A stretch of 22,722 nt of DNA from positions 1-22,722 of IMG/VR virus record IMGVR_UViG_3300025687_000353; one strand, given 5' to 3'. Positions within the stretch are counted from its first letter, which is position 1. Each line of letters opens with the position of its first letter. Both the position numbers and the translations under genes were made by a program. This stretch comes from a virus. The notes under the pieces are model-generated. The model was not told the DNA's origin. It did no database searches and saw nothing but the letters and a program-made list of their open reading frames with translations. Positions 13,857 to 21,102 of the stretch are shown here, one piece after another.

Positions 13857-14834
13857 TCACAGGAGGGTTTTGATTGCAGCCGCAGCGTCTGCTACGCGGC
13901 CAGATTGCTTCAGGCGTTGATGCGCCGCTTCAAATGCACCCTTTTGGCGTGGCTGCGTCCCACGGCTACCGGGCTTCATCGTCTTCGGGCCAGTTCCGCG
14001 CTCAGACTGAGCCTTGCGGATGGTGTTCTGGCCGCGCTCGTAAAGCATGGCGTTCCGGGCGATAGCCACCAAAGACGCGCTGCGGATGTTGTCCACATCT
14101 GCCTCGGCAAATCCCTTTTCCAGAAGGAACGACCGAATTTCGGTTGCCTCCCTAGAGGCGGTCGCGGCGTCCTTCCACGAAGGGATCAGTTCCGGCAGGT
14201 GCGCCTCTTCCACTTGGCGCTGCCTTTCAGCCTCTGCCATTGCTCGCGTCTGATCGATGCGCGCCAGTCTCTCCTGTTCAGCGCGCACGGCCTGCAACTG
14301 CTGGCCGCGCATCTCCTGAACTTTCTTCCACTGACGCTCCATCTTCATCGCTTCGGCGGGGTTCTCGTTGTAGAGAGCGTCCCAGTCCGGCTCTGCAGAA
14401 ACTTGTTGCTCGATCTGCTGCCGAAGCGCTGGCAACATCTGAGCGTATTGGGCACGTTCCGCTTGAATCTCAGCCTCGTATGCCTCAAACGCCCTGCGGC
14501 GCTCGGCGAGGTCTTGCGATTTCCGCGTATAATCTTGCTGCCGCGAGTATCCGCTCAGAAGCTCGCTTTCCGTCACCTCGATCTCTTGGCCATTAACCTT
14601 CACACGATAGGTTTTGGCCCCTTCGGGTTGGAAATCGTCTTCCTGCGCGTAATCTTCGCCTGCATCAAGCTCCTCGGCAGCTTCCGCCTCGTAGGCTTCC
14701 GTTGCGTCAGATGAGGCTTCATCCTCGGGCGCATCAGCGGCTGCAGCAGTATCCCCGGAGGGTGCAATCATAGCCCTGATAGCATCTTGTGCGCTTCGCA
14801 GGTCGGTCCCGAGAGGGTTGCCGTTGTCTGCCAT
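13857..14834 (-). CDS. Capsid scaffolding protein (325 aa)
   Basis: I chose the ATG at 14834 (GGAG seven bases upstream) over the TTG at 14837. Residues 24-72 are strongly acidic and Ala-rich. Then YRVKVNGQEIEVTESELLSGYSRQQDYTRKSQDLAERR (about 76-113) matches the conserved core of podovirus scaffolds (V-x-G-x-E-x-x-V-...-E-L-x-x-G-Y-S-R-x-x-D-Y-T-R-K). A long Gln/Glu/Arg helical region (110-215) and a basic C-terminal end (about 275-310), suited to capsid binding, follow. It lies between the portal and capsid genes, the standard place. It guides capsid and portal assembly inside the prohead and leaves before packaging. Confidence 0.82.
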   Translation of the reverse strand: MADNGNPLGTDLRSAQDAIRAMIAPSGDTAAAADAPEDEASSDATEAYEAEAAEELDAGEDYAQEDDFQPEGAKTYRVKVNGQEIEVTESELLSGYSRQQDYTRKSQDLAERRRAFEAYEAEIQAERAQYAQMLPALRQQIEQQVSAEPDWDALYNENPAEAMKMERQWKKVQEMRGQQLQAVRAEQERLARIDQTRAMAEAERQRQVEEAHLPELIPSWKDAATASREATEIRSFLLEKGFAEADVDNIRSASLVAIARNAMLYERGQNTIRKAQSERGTGPKTMKPGSRGTQPRQKGAFEAAHQRLKQSGRVADAAAAIKTLL

Positions 14835-14851
14835 CAATAGTCTCCATTATG

Positions 14852-15100
14852 TCACTTGACCCGCTTCTGCGCAACGGCACCCGCATCAACCAAAGCTTTG
14901 AGGTATATTCGGATGTGATCGACGCTCAGAAGTCGAGCGTGGAGCATTTCTAGCTCCTTGGTGTCACCCGCTTTTGCGATCTTCATGGAGGCGAAGACCT
15001 CGCCCTCCATGTCGGCGAGGAAGCGAGACAAGTCCTCGTCGTCCAGCAGCCGCGATGCCGCGCGGGCATCGCGGATATGATCTTCCTTCGTCTTACTCAC
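14852..15100 (-). CDS. Small helical protein after portal gene (82 aa)
   Basis: The GTG start at 15100 lies inside the end of the portal gene (8-base overlap). No ATG occurs until residue 31, and an AGAGA-type weak SD precedes it. The product is nearly all charged helix: MSKTKEDHIRDARAASRLLDDEDLSRFLADMEGEVFASM, then a second helix from ELEMLHARLLSVDHIRIYLKALVDAG. Small helical proteins in this position occur in several podoviruses, but I cannot give a named function. A portal accessory or assembly factor would be the first guess, from position alone. Confidence 0.66.
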   Translation of the reverse strand: MSKTKEDHIRDARAASRLLDDEDLSRFLADMEGEVFASMKIAKAGDTKELEMLHARLLSVDHIRIYLKALVDAGAVAQKRVK

Positions 15101-17213
15101 TGACGGCGTCTCTGATCATCTGAGCCTCTGCCTTGAAGGCGTCGCGATCAATCGACGTTTCTCGCTTGATGCGCTCAACCTCCAACTGGGTGCCGTATTT
15201 TGCCTTCATCTCTTCGGCGGTCACGTACAGGTCCAGTTCCATCTTGTCGCGCGCGAGGTTGTCTTCCATCGCCATCTTTTCCCGCTGCAGATCAAGGTCT
15301 GCGGCCTTTTTCTGCATGTCAGCCTGAATTTGCTGAATTTGAACGGCAATCAGTTGCTCGTTGATGTCGGGCTGCTTTGGCTCCTGCGGCGGCGGCTGGA
15401 ATTGAGCCGGATCGGTCCAGAACTTTTGCGTATCCTTGAAGCCCGCGAGCTTCGTCATCTCGACAAGCGTATTGTACATGCGCGACATGTCGGTCAGGGG
15501 ATTCACCGGACCCATCGTTGCCATCGCCTCTTTCTGCATTTCACCGATCTGGCGCAGCATCGCCATGCGCTCAACATCAGTGCCACGGCCAAGGGCAATG
15601 TTCACCGTCACGTCCATCGTTGCATCCCACCAACGCGGATCGATAGGCACAAACTCGTTGCGAAGGCGAACCATCCGCGCGCCATCTTGGTGCTTGCACA
15701 CAAGGCGCAGGATGCCACGAAACAGGTCACGCATACCCGTTTCGGCAAAGATTCGCGCGATCATCTCAATATGCTGCGCTGCGGCATTAACCGTGGCGTT
15801 GACCGCAGACGCCGTCGAGGACTGCAGGGCGTCAGCGTCCAGACCGGCAGCGGCCTTCGAAATGCCGGTGCGCGAATGTTTGATCTCGTCCATGTATTGC
15901 AGAACGGGGAATGCTTGCTGACCGACAAATGGCATCGCAATCGGCTGCACCTGACCCGCAGATCGTTGGCGGATGATGCCGCCAACCTCTGTGTTCATAA
16001 CGTCTTCGAGGTTTACCTGACCCTCGGTGATCGCAATGCGCGGGTGGATGGCCATCGCCAAGCTGTCCAGCGTGTTACGCATGATGACCGACTTGATGCG
16101 CTGGATGTCCATGACAACGTCAGCAGACGAAATGCCAAAAAACTCATGCGGCTCTGGGTCGGGCGTAAACGAGGCGAATGGAGCAAAATCGCACGCCTCG
16201 TCCATCAGGACGGTGTACCCGCCGCCCGCCACACACACTTTGCGAAGCTCGGCAATGCCATCTCCGTCGCGGTCAACGCGGATATAGGCCTCGATATACG
16301 TGACCTTGCGCATCGCGTCGTCCCGGCGATCTGCAGTGCGCGAGGTTAGCGCCGGGTTGCGGGTGTAGCGCTCGACGTTCATGTCCATCTTGTCGGTGTC
16401 TGACGCCAGTGACTGCACGTCGTCGGCGTCATATCCCATCGCGATCAGGTCTGACACAGTCACGACGCGGCGGTGACCCACGAAGTCGGCGTCCTTGATG
16501 CTCTTGGCACGACGGTCGATCAGGAACTCTTCCGGCGGAACTGCCTCCACCTTGACGCGCCCGGTTGACACGCGCCGCGTCGCACGCACGTCGTGCATCA
16601 TCGGCGGCTCCATTCCGAGTGCCATGAGTTCGTCGGGGATCTCAGCAGCCGGGTAGCTGGAAACAACGTCCAAAGAGATGTCCCGATCCGACGCGAGTAG
16701 CGCCAGCGCCGCATCGTCAAGACCAGACATTTCCGACGTGCTCGTCTCCACGGACTGGTCCCAGAAGAACTTGATGATCCCGTTCTTTCGGATCAGGGCG
16801 TCCTTGAATGCCGCATGAAGCTCTACGAAGCCATTGTTATCATTGTTGAAAATGTAGTTTACATATTCCGTTGCCTGCGCTGCGGACGCAACATCTTCGG
16901 CGTTGCGAGGCGCAAACTCAACCGTTCTGTCGCTTGACGTAAACACGCGCATGAGCGACGGCATGATCGCCTGAACCGTGTCTCGCACATCCATGCTGAC
17001 GACCTGACTGCGACCATCTTCCTCGTCGCCGTATGGCTCGCCTCGATAATATTCTGTCGCCCTTGCTCGCGCTGGCGAAACAATATTATCGATAAAATCA
17101 ATTGCATCGTCAATTTCGTTGCGGACGATGCCCTGCAGCTTCTCGTCTGACATCCAGTTAGGATTGATGGCCTCCTGAACCTCGCCGACCAGATCGTTTA
17201 CTTCGTAGGCCAT
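15093..17213 (-). CDS. Portal protein, P22-like (706 aa)
   Basis: The length and pattern fit the P22-like portal group: an N-terminal helical region (WMSDEKLQGIVRNEIDDAIDF, then RARATEYYRGEPYGDEEDGRSQVVSMDVRDTVQAIMPSLMRVF), a central wing with VKVEAVPPEEFLIDRRAKSI and YIEAYIRVDRDGDGIAELRKVCVAG, the stem/crown helices (FFGISSADVVMDIQRIKSVIMRNTLDSL), and a C-terminal coiled coil from about 605 to 700 (IQQIQADMQKKAADLDLQREKM). Twelve copies would form the vertex through which DNA enters and leaves and to which the adaptor binds. The ATG has GAGG seven bases upstream, inside the end of the 47-residue ORF. Confidence 0.88.
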   Translation of the reverse strand: MAYEVNDLVGEVQEAINPNWMSDEKLQGIVRNEIDDAIDFIDNIVSPARARATEYYRGEPYGDEEDGRSQVVSMDVRDTVQAIMPSLMRVFTSSDRTVEFAPRNAEDVASAAQATEYVNYIFNNDNNGFVELHAAFKDALIRKNGIIKFFWDQSVETSTSEMSGLDDAALALLASDRDISLDVVSSYPAAEIPDELMALGMEPPMMHDVRATRRVSTGRVKVEAVPPEEFLIDRRAKSIKDADFVGHRRVVTVSDLIAMGYDADDVQSLASDTDKMDMNVERYTRNPALTSRTADRRDDAMRKVTYIEAYIRVDRDGDGIAELRKVCVAGGGYTVLMDEACDFAPFASFTPDPEPHEFFGISSADVVMDIQRIKSVIMRNTLDSLAMAIHPRIAITEGQVNLEDVMNTEVGGIIRQRSAGQVQPIAMPFVGQQAFPVLQYMDEIKHSRTGISKAAAGLDADALQSSTASAVNATVNAAAQHIEMIARIFAETGMRDLFRGILRLVCKHQDGARMVRLRNEFVPIDPRWWDATMDVTVNIALGRGTDVERMAMLRQIGEMQKEAMATMGPVNPLTDMSRMYNTLVEMTKLAGFKDTQKFWTDPAQFQPPPQEPKQPDINEQLIAVQIQQIQADMQKKAADLDLQREKMAMEDNLARDKMELDLYVTAEEMKAKYGTQLEVERIKRETSIDRDAFKAEAQMIRDAVSE

Positions 17214-17341
17214 TGGAACACCTCGGGAATGGAATGCTGCTGCTGTCTGGACGTGGCGCGAGCCTCTTCAGCAGCGGATTCTTCTCGCTCTTCCTCTTCC
17301 CAATCGGGGAGCGATCTGTGGTTTACACCCGGCAATTTCAT
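17198..17341 (-). CDS. Small acidic protein upstream of portal (47 aa)
   Basis: A short frame joins its neighbours exactly. Its ATG at 17341 overlaps the upstream TGA (ATGA), and its stop at 17198 lies 16 bases inside the portal gene. The product begins MKLPGVNHRSLPDWEEEER and ends SIPEVFQWPTK, with an acidic/charged middle. An AGGGG tract lies about seven bases before the ATG. Without it there would be a gap of more than 120 bases in an otherwise overlapping operon. I do not recognise a named family. The longer frame to 17419 reads into the upstream gene and is rejected as the start. A scaffold-like or portal-associated peptide is possible but unproven. Confidence 0.6.
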   Translation of the reverse strand: MKLPGVNHRSLPDWEEEEREESAAEEARATSRQQQHSIPEVFQWPTK

Positions 17342-18678
17342 TTCCAGCCCCTGTTGATGTAGGCGTTCAAGAGGCCAATTTCCTCTTCTGTCGGCATCCC
17401 GGCGGCCTCGTATGTCCACTCCGGCATCAGACCGATCTTTTGGTCAGCAAATATAGTATCTTCGGTGGAGGCGCGCCGATTCCACGCGCCGTGAGGGCCA
17501 GAATTGAGCCAGCTATTTTGACCCCGAGTTTCGCTGGTCATCGCACCGCGAGCCTCCGGCGAGTACATGCGCGAATGCTCTAGGAATGCTCTCTCCTCGC
17601 CCTTATGCCTAAAAAACGGGTTTCCGGGGCCGAAGTGGCCGTATGCATCATGCACCGCCCTGAACGCATCATTGGCGACTGCATCACTCTTGTCCCCGAT
17701 CCGACCAACGCGGACAAGGAGCGGGTTCTTGCGCGGATCAAAGTAGTCAGACCCGACATCGCTGCCATACCCAAAGTCCGTTGGGAACACATAGAGCCTG
17801 CCGTTTTCAACGATGTCTCTATAACCTAGTGCAGGGTTTTCTTTGTACGGATCAACCATGCCCTTGCGCAGAAACTTGAAATCTATGCCTGAATTTTTCA
17901 GGGCGATGTACTGGTCAAGGGTTTCCTGAACCATCGCGTCATACGCCCTTTTGACGGCTGGGTTCCCCGGATCATCTAGCATCTGATCGTATGCGGCAGC
18001 TATAAGTCGCGCTCGCTCCTCACTAAATTGCGGATACTCTCGCAGCGGTGCAGCGTCCATCCCACGCCGCTGCATGTACTCAACTGCAGCCTGTTCGATG
18101 GGGTTAATCGGCTTTGCATCGAAACGCTCACCTCCGGGCAGCGCAAACTGCGACGGCCTCCCAGCCGTGGCGCTGCGATACGCGGACGCTGGTGAGAGCC
18201 TGTCGCCAATCATATAAACACTTGCGGCAGAATCACCGGGCGACATCATGGCGTCACGTGTCGGCCTTATGGCGGAAGAACCGCCACGACGGGCAGCCTT
18301 GAGAAGCCCGCCAGCAAGTGGCGCAGCCTCGAGCGCCCCAAACACGGTTGGGGTCACATCTCCACGCCTAGCACCAGCAATGCCGTCAAGGATACCGAGG
18401 CCCGCAAAGTCGCCAAAAGACAACCCGCCGTCGCCGTAGTAGCCTGACCCGATCAGATTGTTAGCGCCCTCAAGGCCAAAAACAGGAATTGCTTTCTGCC
18501 AAAGCCATTCGCGTGGGTTAAATCGCTGCGGCTTGTCTAGGGTTGCTTGTTTTCTCGGCGGGGCAGGTCGAGACGGTGGCTCGGATAGAAGCCTCTCTAG
18601 CTCTAGAGCATACCTTTCGAGTTCAAGCTGCCGATCTCTTTCAGCTAGAGAGTTACGGTGGCTATATCTATCCGCCAT
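17338..18678 (-). CDS. Large conserved phage protein with HDAYGH motif, polyvalent-protein-like (446 aa)
   Basis: I chose the ATG at 18678 (TGATG with the upstream stop, GAGG seven bases before) over the GTG at 18681. A coiled, charged N-terminus (1-30) precedes a Gly-rich hydrophobic part (65-130). The conserved-looking C-terminal domain has AVHDAYGHFGPGNPFF (H343, H348), GEERAFLEH (E361, E362, H368) and SPEARGAMTSETRGQNSW (E383). The regular His/Glu spacing suggests a metal or active site. The domain resembles modules I have seen in large 'polyvalent' phage proteins thought to be injected with the DNA, but I cannot name its activity. It sits between the terminase unit and the portal, next to another unknown of similar size. 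Confidence 0.62.
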   Translation of the reverse strand: MADRYSHRNSLAERDRQLELERYALELERLLSEPPSRPAPPRKQATLDKPQRFNPREWLWQKAIPVFGLEGANNLIGSGYYGDGGLSFGDFAGLGILDGIAGARRGDVTPTVFGALEAAPLAGGLLKAARRGGSSAIRPTRDAMMSPGDSAASVYMIGDRLSPASAYRSATAGRPSQFALPGGERFDAKPINPIEQAAVEYMQRRGMDAAPLREYPQFSEERARLIAAAYDQMLDDPGNPAVKRAYDAMVQETLDQYIALKNSGIDFKFLRKGMVDPYKENPALGYRDIVENGRLYVFPTDFGYGSDVGSDYFDPRKNPLLVRVGRIGDKSDAVANDAFRAVHDAYGHFGPGNPFFRHKGEERAFLEHSRMYSPEARGAMTSETRGQNSWLNSGPHGAWNRRASTEDTIFADQKIGLMPEWTYEAAGMPTEEEIGLLNAYINRGWK

Positions 18679-20057
18679 CACCGGCCCTCGATTTCGCGCA
18701 GGTAGGACTCAATGTCTCCGCCATACATTGCGGAACCCAAAAGACCGCCCGCGACCGGCGCAATCGCCAGCGGCGCTTCACCTCTTGCGAACATCTCAAA
18801 CATCTTGCGACGGTCCACGCCAAGCTCACCAGCGCGCCTGTCGAGGGTCCGTCGAATCAACTCCATAGCAATGCCCTGACTTTCGTCCGCCAGCCCGGTC
18901 AGGTCGCCAGCGCCCATCCAGAGGGACGCCTGAAATTGGGCAGGAGTCATGTCGTAATTTTCAGCAAGACGTGCCGCCATATCCTCGAGAGCGGCATACT
19001 CATTGGCCTTCGGCGTGTCGGTCCACGCCTGCGGGATAGACTTGAACGCCGTCGCGTCGGTCACGACCCCATCATTCACCGCTTTCGCCAGATTGACCTC
19101 TGTGATCTGCTGACCCGTTCCGGTCCTGCGGACCTTGGTATACGGGTCGAGGGAGTCGCCAAAGACATCGCGCAGGCGCGCAAGATTTTGGCCGCTTATC
19201 TGCGCTTGACCCGACAAAAAGTCCAACCCGCCATCCGCCATCGCCAAAAGGCGCATGAAATGCTTGTCAGCCGCAATGTTTTTGCGGTTTCCCAGAAGAT
19301 CGTTGGCAAAGCCCTTCACCTTGGGGTTCGCCTTTAGCCAATCCGAAAGTGCCGCCCCAGAAAGCCCCTCCGGCACCGTGCGATCCCACGTTCCACGCAA
19401 CGAGTTGGCGACGTTAGCGCCCTGATTTGCTTGCATAACATGGCCGTAATTGTAGTTGTCGGGCATGTTTGGAACGTCGATCCCGAGCCTGCGCGCGGCA
19501 TCCGCTGGCGTAATACCGCCACCCGCCACCAGATCGGCAACAGCCAGACGATCTGTCGGGTTCAGCGTGGCGTAGAACGATGCATTGCGAAAATTGGAGG
19601 GCACGTTAGAGCCGGTCGAAGTGTTGCCGATCAGGTCAACATATTCGCGCCAGCGCGCATCCCCGGCATCCTTGCCAAGTACGGCAATGAACCAATCGCG
19701 CAGTTCCTCGGTGTTGTACCAATCCGGGCCTCCCAGCCCGACGCCCCTGCGGATGTAGTCGTCCAGCATCTGATGGATTGGCAAAGACCTGTCGTTTACG
19801 ATTGATGTCAGGCGCGCCATTCGCTCTGGCAACCCTCTGGCAGGGATATAGCGCGCATAGTCTCCGGGTGATCGATCCGGGGCGGCACCAAGGTAGCGCG
19901 GATCGGCCCCAGCGGGCCGCTCAATAGACCACATCGGGTCCAAGTCACGCTGCGTGAAGCGCGGCCCCATATTGTGCCCAATGCCGGGTGCGGCATCCTC
20001 AACGGCACCCAAAAGGCCACGCTTGGCAGCCTTGATTCCGCTCAGAAGTCCAGCCAT
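18678..20057 (-). CDS. Large conserved phage protein of unknown function (459 aa)
   Basis: The open frame begins at 20198, but the first 47 codons overlap the small basic gene. The ATG at 20057 has AAGGAG about ten bases before it and starts two bases past the stop of that gene, so it was chosen. The N-terminus (MAGLLSGIKAAKRGLLGAVEDAAPGIGHNMG) is amphipathic. Then PDWYNTEELRDWFIAVLGKDAGDARWREYVDLIGNTSTGSNV (111-152) looks like a conserved core, followed by a helical region with many Asn and Asp, and a Gly/Ala-rich hydrophobic end (PLAIAPVAGGLLGSAMYGG). No catalytic motif is obvious to me. Together with the next gene it forms a pair of 450-residue unknowns that may be virion-packaged (inference). 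Confidence 0.62.
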   Translation of the reverse strand: MAGLLSGIKAAKRGLLGAVEDAAPGIGHNMGPRFTQRDLDPMWSIERPAGADPRYLGAAPDRSPGDYARYIPARGLPERMARLTSIVNDRSLPIHQMLDDYIRRGVGLGGPDWYNTEELRDWFIAVLGKDAGDARWREYVDLIGNTSTGSNVPSNFRNASFYATLNPTDRLAVADLVAGGGITPADAARRLGIDVPNMPDNYNYGHVMQANQGANVANSLRGTWDRTVPEGLSGAALSDWLKANPKVKGFANDLLGNRKNIAADKHFMRLLAMADGGLDFLSGQAQISGQNLARLRDVFGDSLDPYTKVRRTGTGQQITEVNLAKAVNDGVVTDATAFKSIPQAWTDTPKANEYAALEDMAARLAENYDMTPAQFQASLWMGAGDLTGLADESQGIAMELIRRTLDRRAGELGVDRRKMFEMFARGEAPLAIAPVAGGLLGSAMYGGDIESYLREIEGR

Positions 20058-20058
20058 G

Positions 20059-20337
20059 CTACCACTTCTCCTTGTTGGCCCAGTACGCTGCAGACATTTT
20101 GCCCTTATCGATGTTCTTTGCGTGACGCGCCTTAAAGCTCTCGCGTCGAGCGCGGCTCGCATCGCTTTCGCCAGCTTTCTTTGGCGATCCCTTGACACCT
20201 TGCTGCCCGAAACGGATCAGCTTGACTTGCTCGCCAGATTTAGCGACCACAGCGTGGCTCTTGCTGGGGTGCGATGGCGTTTTGACCGGCTGATTGTACC
20301 GCGCCGCGCCAATCTTACTCAGGCGCGGGTCTTTCAC
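20059..20337 (-). CDS. Small basic conserved phage protein, DUF5872-like (92 aa)
   Basis: The sequence MKDPRLSKIGAARYNQPVKTPSHPSKSHAVVAKSGEQVKLIRFGQQGVKGSP, then RRESFKARHAKNIDKGKMSAAYWANKEKW, matches a small, very basic family that I recognise from many podoviruses of aquatic bacteria, usually annotated as a domain of unknown function (from memory, DUF5872). The C-terminal ESFKARHAKNI-KGKMSAAYWANK-KW block is its hallmark. The charge suggests nucleic-acid contact. It overlaps the upstream gene by four bases (ATGA) and ends two bases before the next ATG. Its place in the packaging/head region suggests a virion or packaging role; no experiment is known to me. Confidence 0.72.
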   Translation of the reverse strand: MKDPRLSKIGAARYNQPVKTPSHPSKSHAVVAKSGEQVKLIRFGQQGVKGSPKKAGESDASRARRESFKARHAKNIDKGKMSAAYWANKEKW

Positions 20338-20960
20338 ATGTAGCCTCCGCGCCCACCAACGCCGCCAAAACGGCTATACATGCCCGGATCAGCGACGGCT
20401 GGCATGTAGGGATTGCCGATAACCGGCTGCGTAACCGAGGTCAGAACCTGCGGACCTCGGGGCAAATAACCATACGGCGATTGCTCCATCTCGGTCATGG
20501 CAATCAACTCCTCGAGCGTAATGCCATCGAAATTAACGTCGCGTCGATTGCCCACTGGCCTGGTTGGAGGGCCATACGAGACGACATCAACCGTCGGGGC
20601 GGATGCCCGAGAGGGCCGTGCGCGCGGGCGCTGGGCCGCAAGATATTCCGCATAGCCCATCGGCTTGATGCCTATGGTGTTAGCGATGGACGACAGGGGG
20701 CCTCCCTCAAACCGCAAGCCAGATCGGCCACGGCCACCGCCATTGATCATATCCATCAAAGCGGATACGCGCGCACCGCTCGGGTCCGTATATCCCCAGC
20801 CCATTGGGCCGGTGTTACTACGCCCGCCGCCGAAGATGCCGCCGAAGATGCCGCCGTCGCCGAAGATGCCGCCACCAGAGCCACCAGAGCCGCCGCTGTA
20901 AACGCCCGCCCCAATACCAGAGCCACGCCCATCGTAGCGGGGGTCATCACCCATCGGCAT
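20334..20960 (-). CDS. Glycine-rich phage protein (208 aa)
   Basis: I chose the ATG at 20960 because GGAG lies eight bases before it. The GTG at 20966 is only two bases from that SD. The N-terminal 50 residues are Gly/Ser/Ile/Phe low complexity (SGGSGGSGGGIFGDGGIFGGIFGGGRS). The middle has DPSGARVSALMDMI, SIANTIGIKPMGYAEYLAAQRPRARP and NFDGITLEELIAMTEME, and the end is Pro/Gly/Tyr-rich (GNPYMPAVADPGMYSRFGGVGGRGGYM). I do not recognise a family. It is the first gene after the terminator, so it opens the morphogenesis transcript. It could be a structural or disordered adaptor protein; nothing in the sequence allows a sharper call. Confidence 0.6.
   Translation of the reverse strand: MPMGDDPRYDGRGSGIGAGVYSGGSGGSGGGIFGDGGIFGGIFGGGRSNTGPMGWGYTDPSGARVSALMDMINGGGRGRSGLRFEGGPLSSIANTIGIKPMGYAEYLAAQRPRARPSRASAPTVDVVSYGPPTRPVGNRRDVNFDGITLEELIAMTEMEQSPYGYLPRGPQVLTSVTQPVIGNPYMPAVADPGMYSRFGGVGGRGGYM
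20835..20900 (-). repeat. Low-complexity GGIFG / GGSGGS coding repeat
   Basis: Short units of CCGAAGATGCCGC (plus strand) recur three times and code GGIFG on the minus strand, next to repeated GGSGG codons. The array is imperfect. It is likely prone to slippage and probably encodes a flexible or self-associating segment. Confidence 0.75.
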
Positions 20961-21018
20961 CTGCACAACTCCAATCTGCGTATCCAGTCAGAGCCAACAA
21001 TATCACCCAAGGGGCAAT

Positions 21019-21056
21019 AAAAAAAGGCCACCAAGCCGGTAGTAGGCTTGATGGCC
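21019..21056 (-). terminator. Strong rho-independent terminator after terminase gene
   Basis: On the minus-strand transcript the arm GGCCAUCAAGCC (21045-21056) pairs with GGCUUGGUGGCC (21026-21037) over 12 pairs with one U-G wobble and a 7-base loop. Seven T follow (21019-21025). It lies 47 bases past the terminase stop and separates the terminase transcript from the head and tail operon. The rest of the gap (20967-21018 and 21057-21102) shows no convincing sigma70 promoter, though one would be expected. Confidence 0.9.
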
Positions 21057-21102
21057 CTCAGTCAGGGGAGAACACAGCCAAACATTACCCCAGAAATACG
21101 CG

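Noticed and set aside
12765-14714. 649-residue open frame on the plus strand opposite capsid and scaffold genes
   Set aside because: It is antisense to two well-recognised genes, rich in Arg/Leu/His, with no motif or SD; a by-product of GC-rich codon use on the other strand.
15330-16349. 339-residue plus-strand open frame opposite the portal gene
   Set aside because: Shadow of the portal gene; His/Arg-rich composition and no recognisable domain.
20058-20198. N-terminal extension of the 459-residue gene to position 20198
   Set aside because: That stretch lies inside the well-recognised small basic gene; the ATG at 20057 has a good SD and fits the operon.
20967-21018. Sigma70 promoter before the head operon
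   Set aside because: Only a weak candidate (TTGGGT, 18 bases, TGGATA) with poor matches to both boxes; not enough to call.
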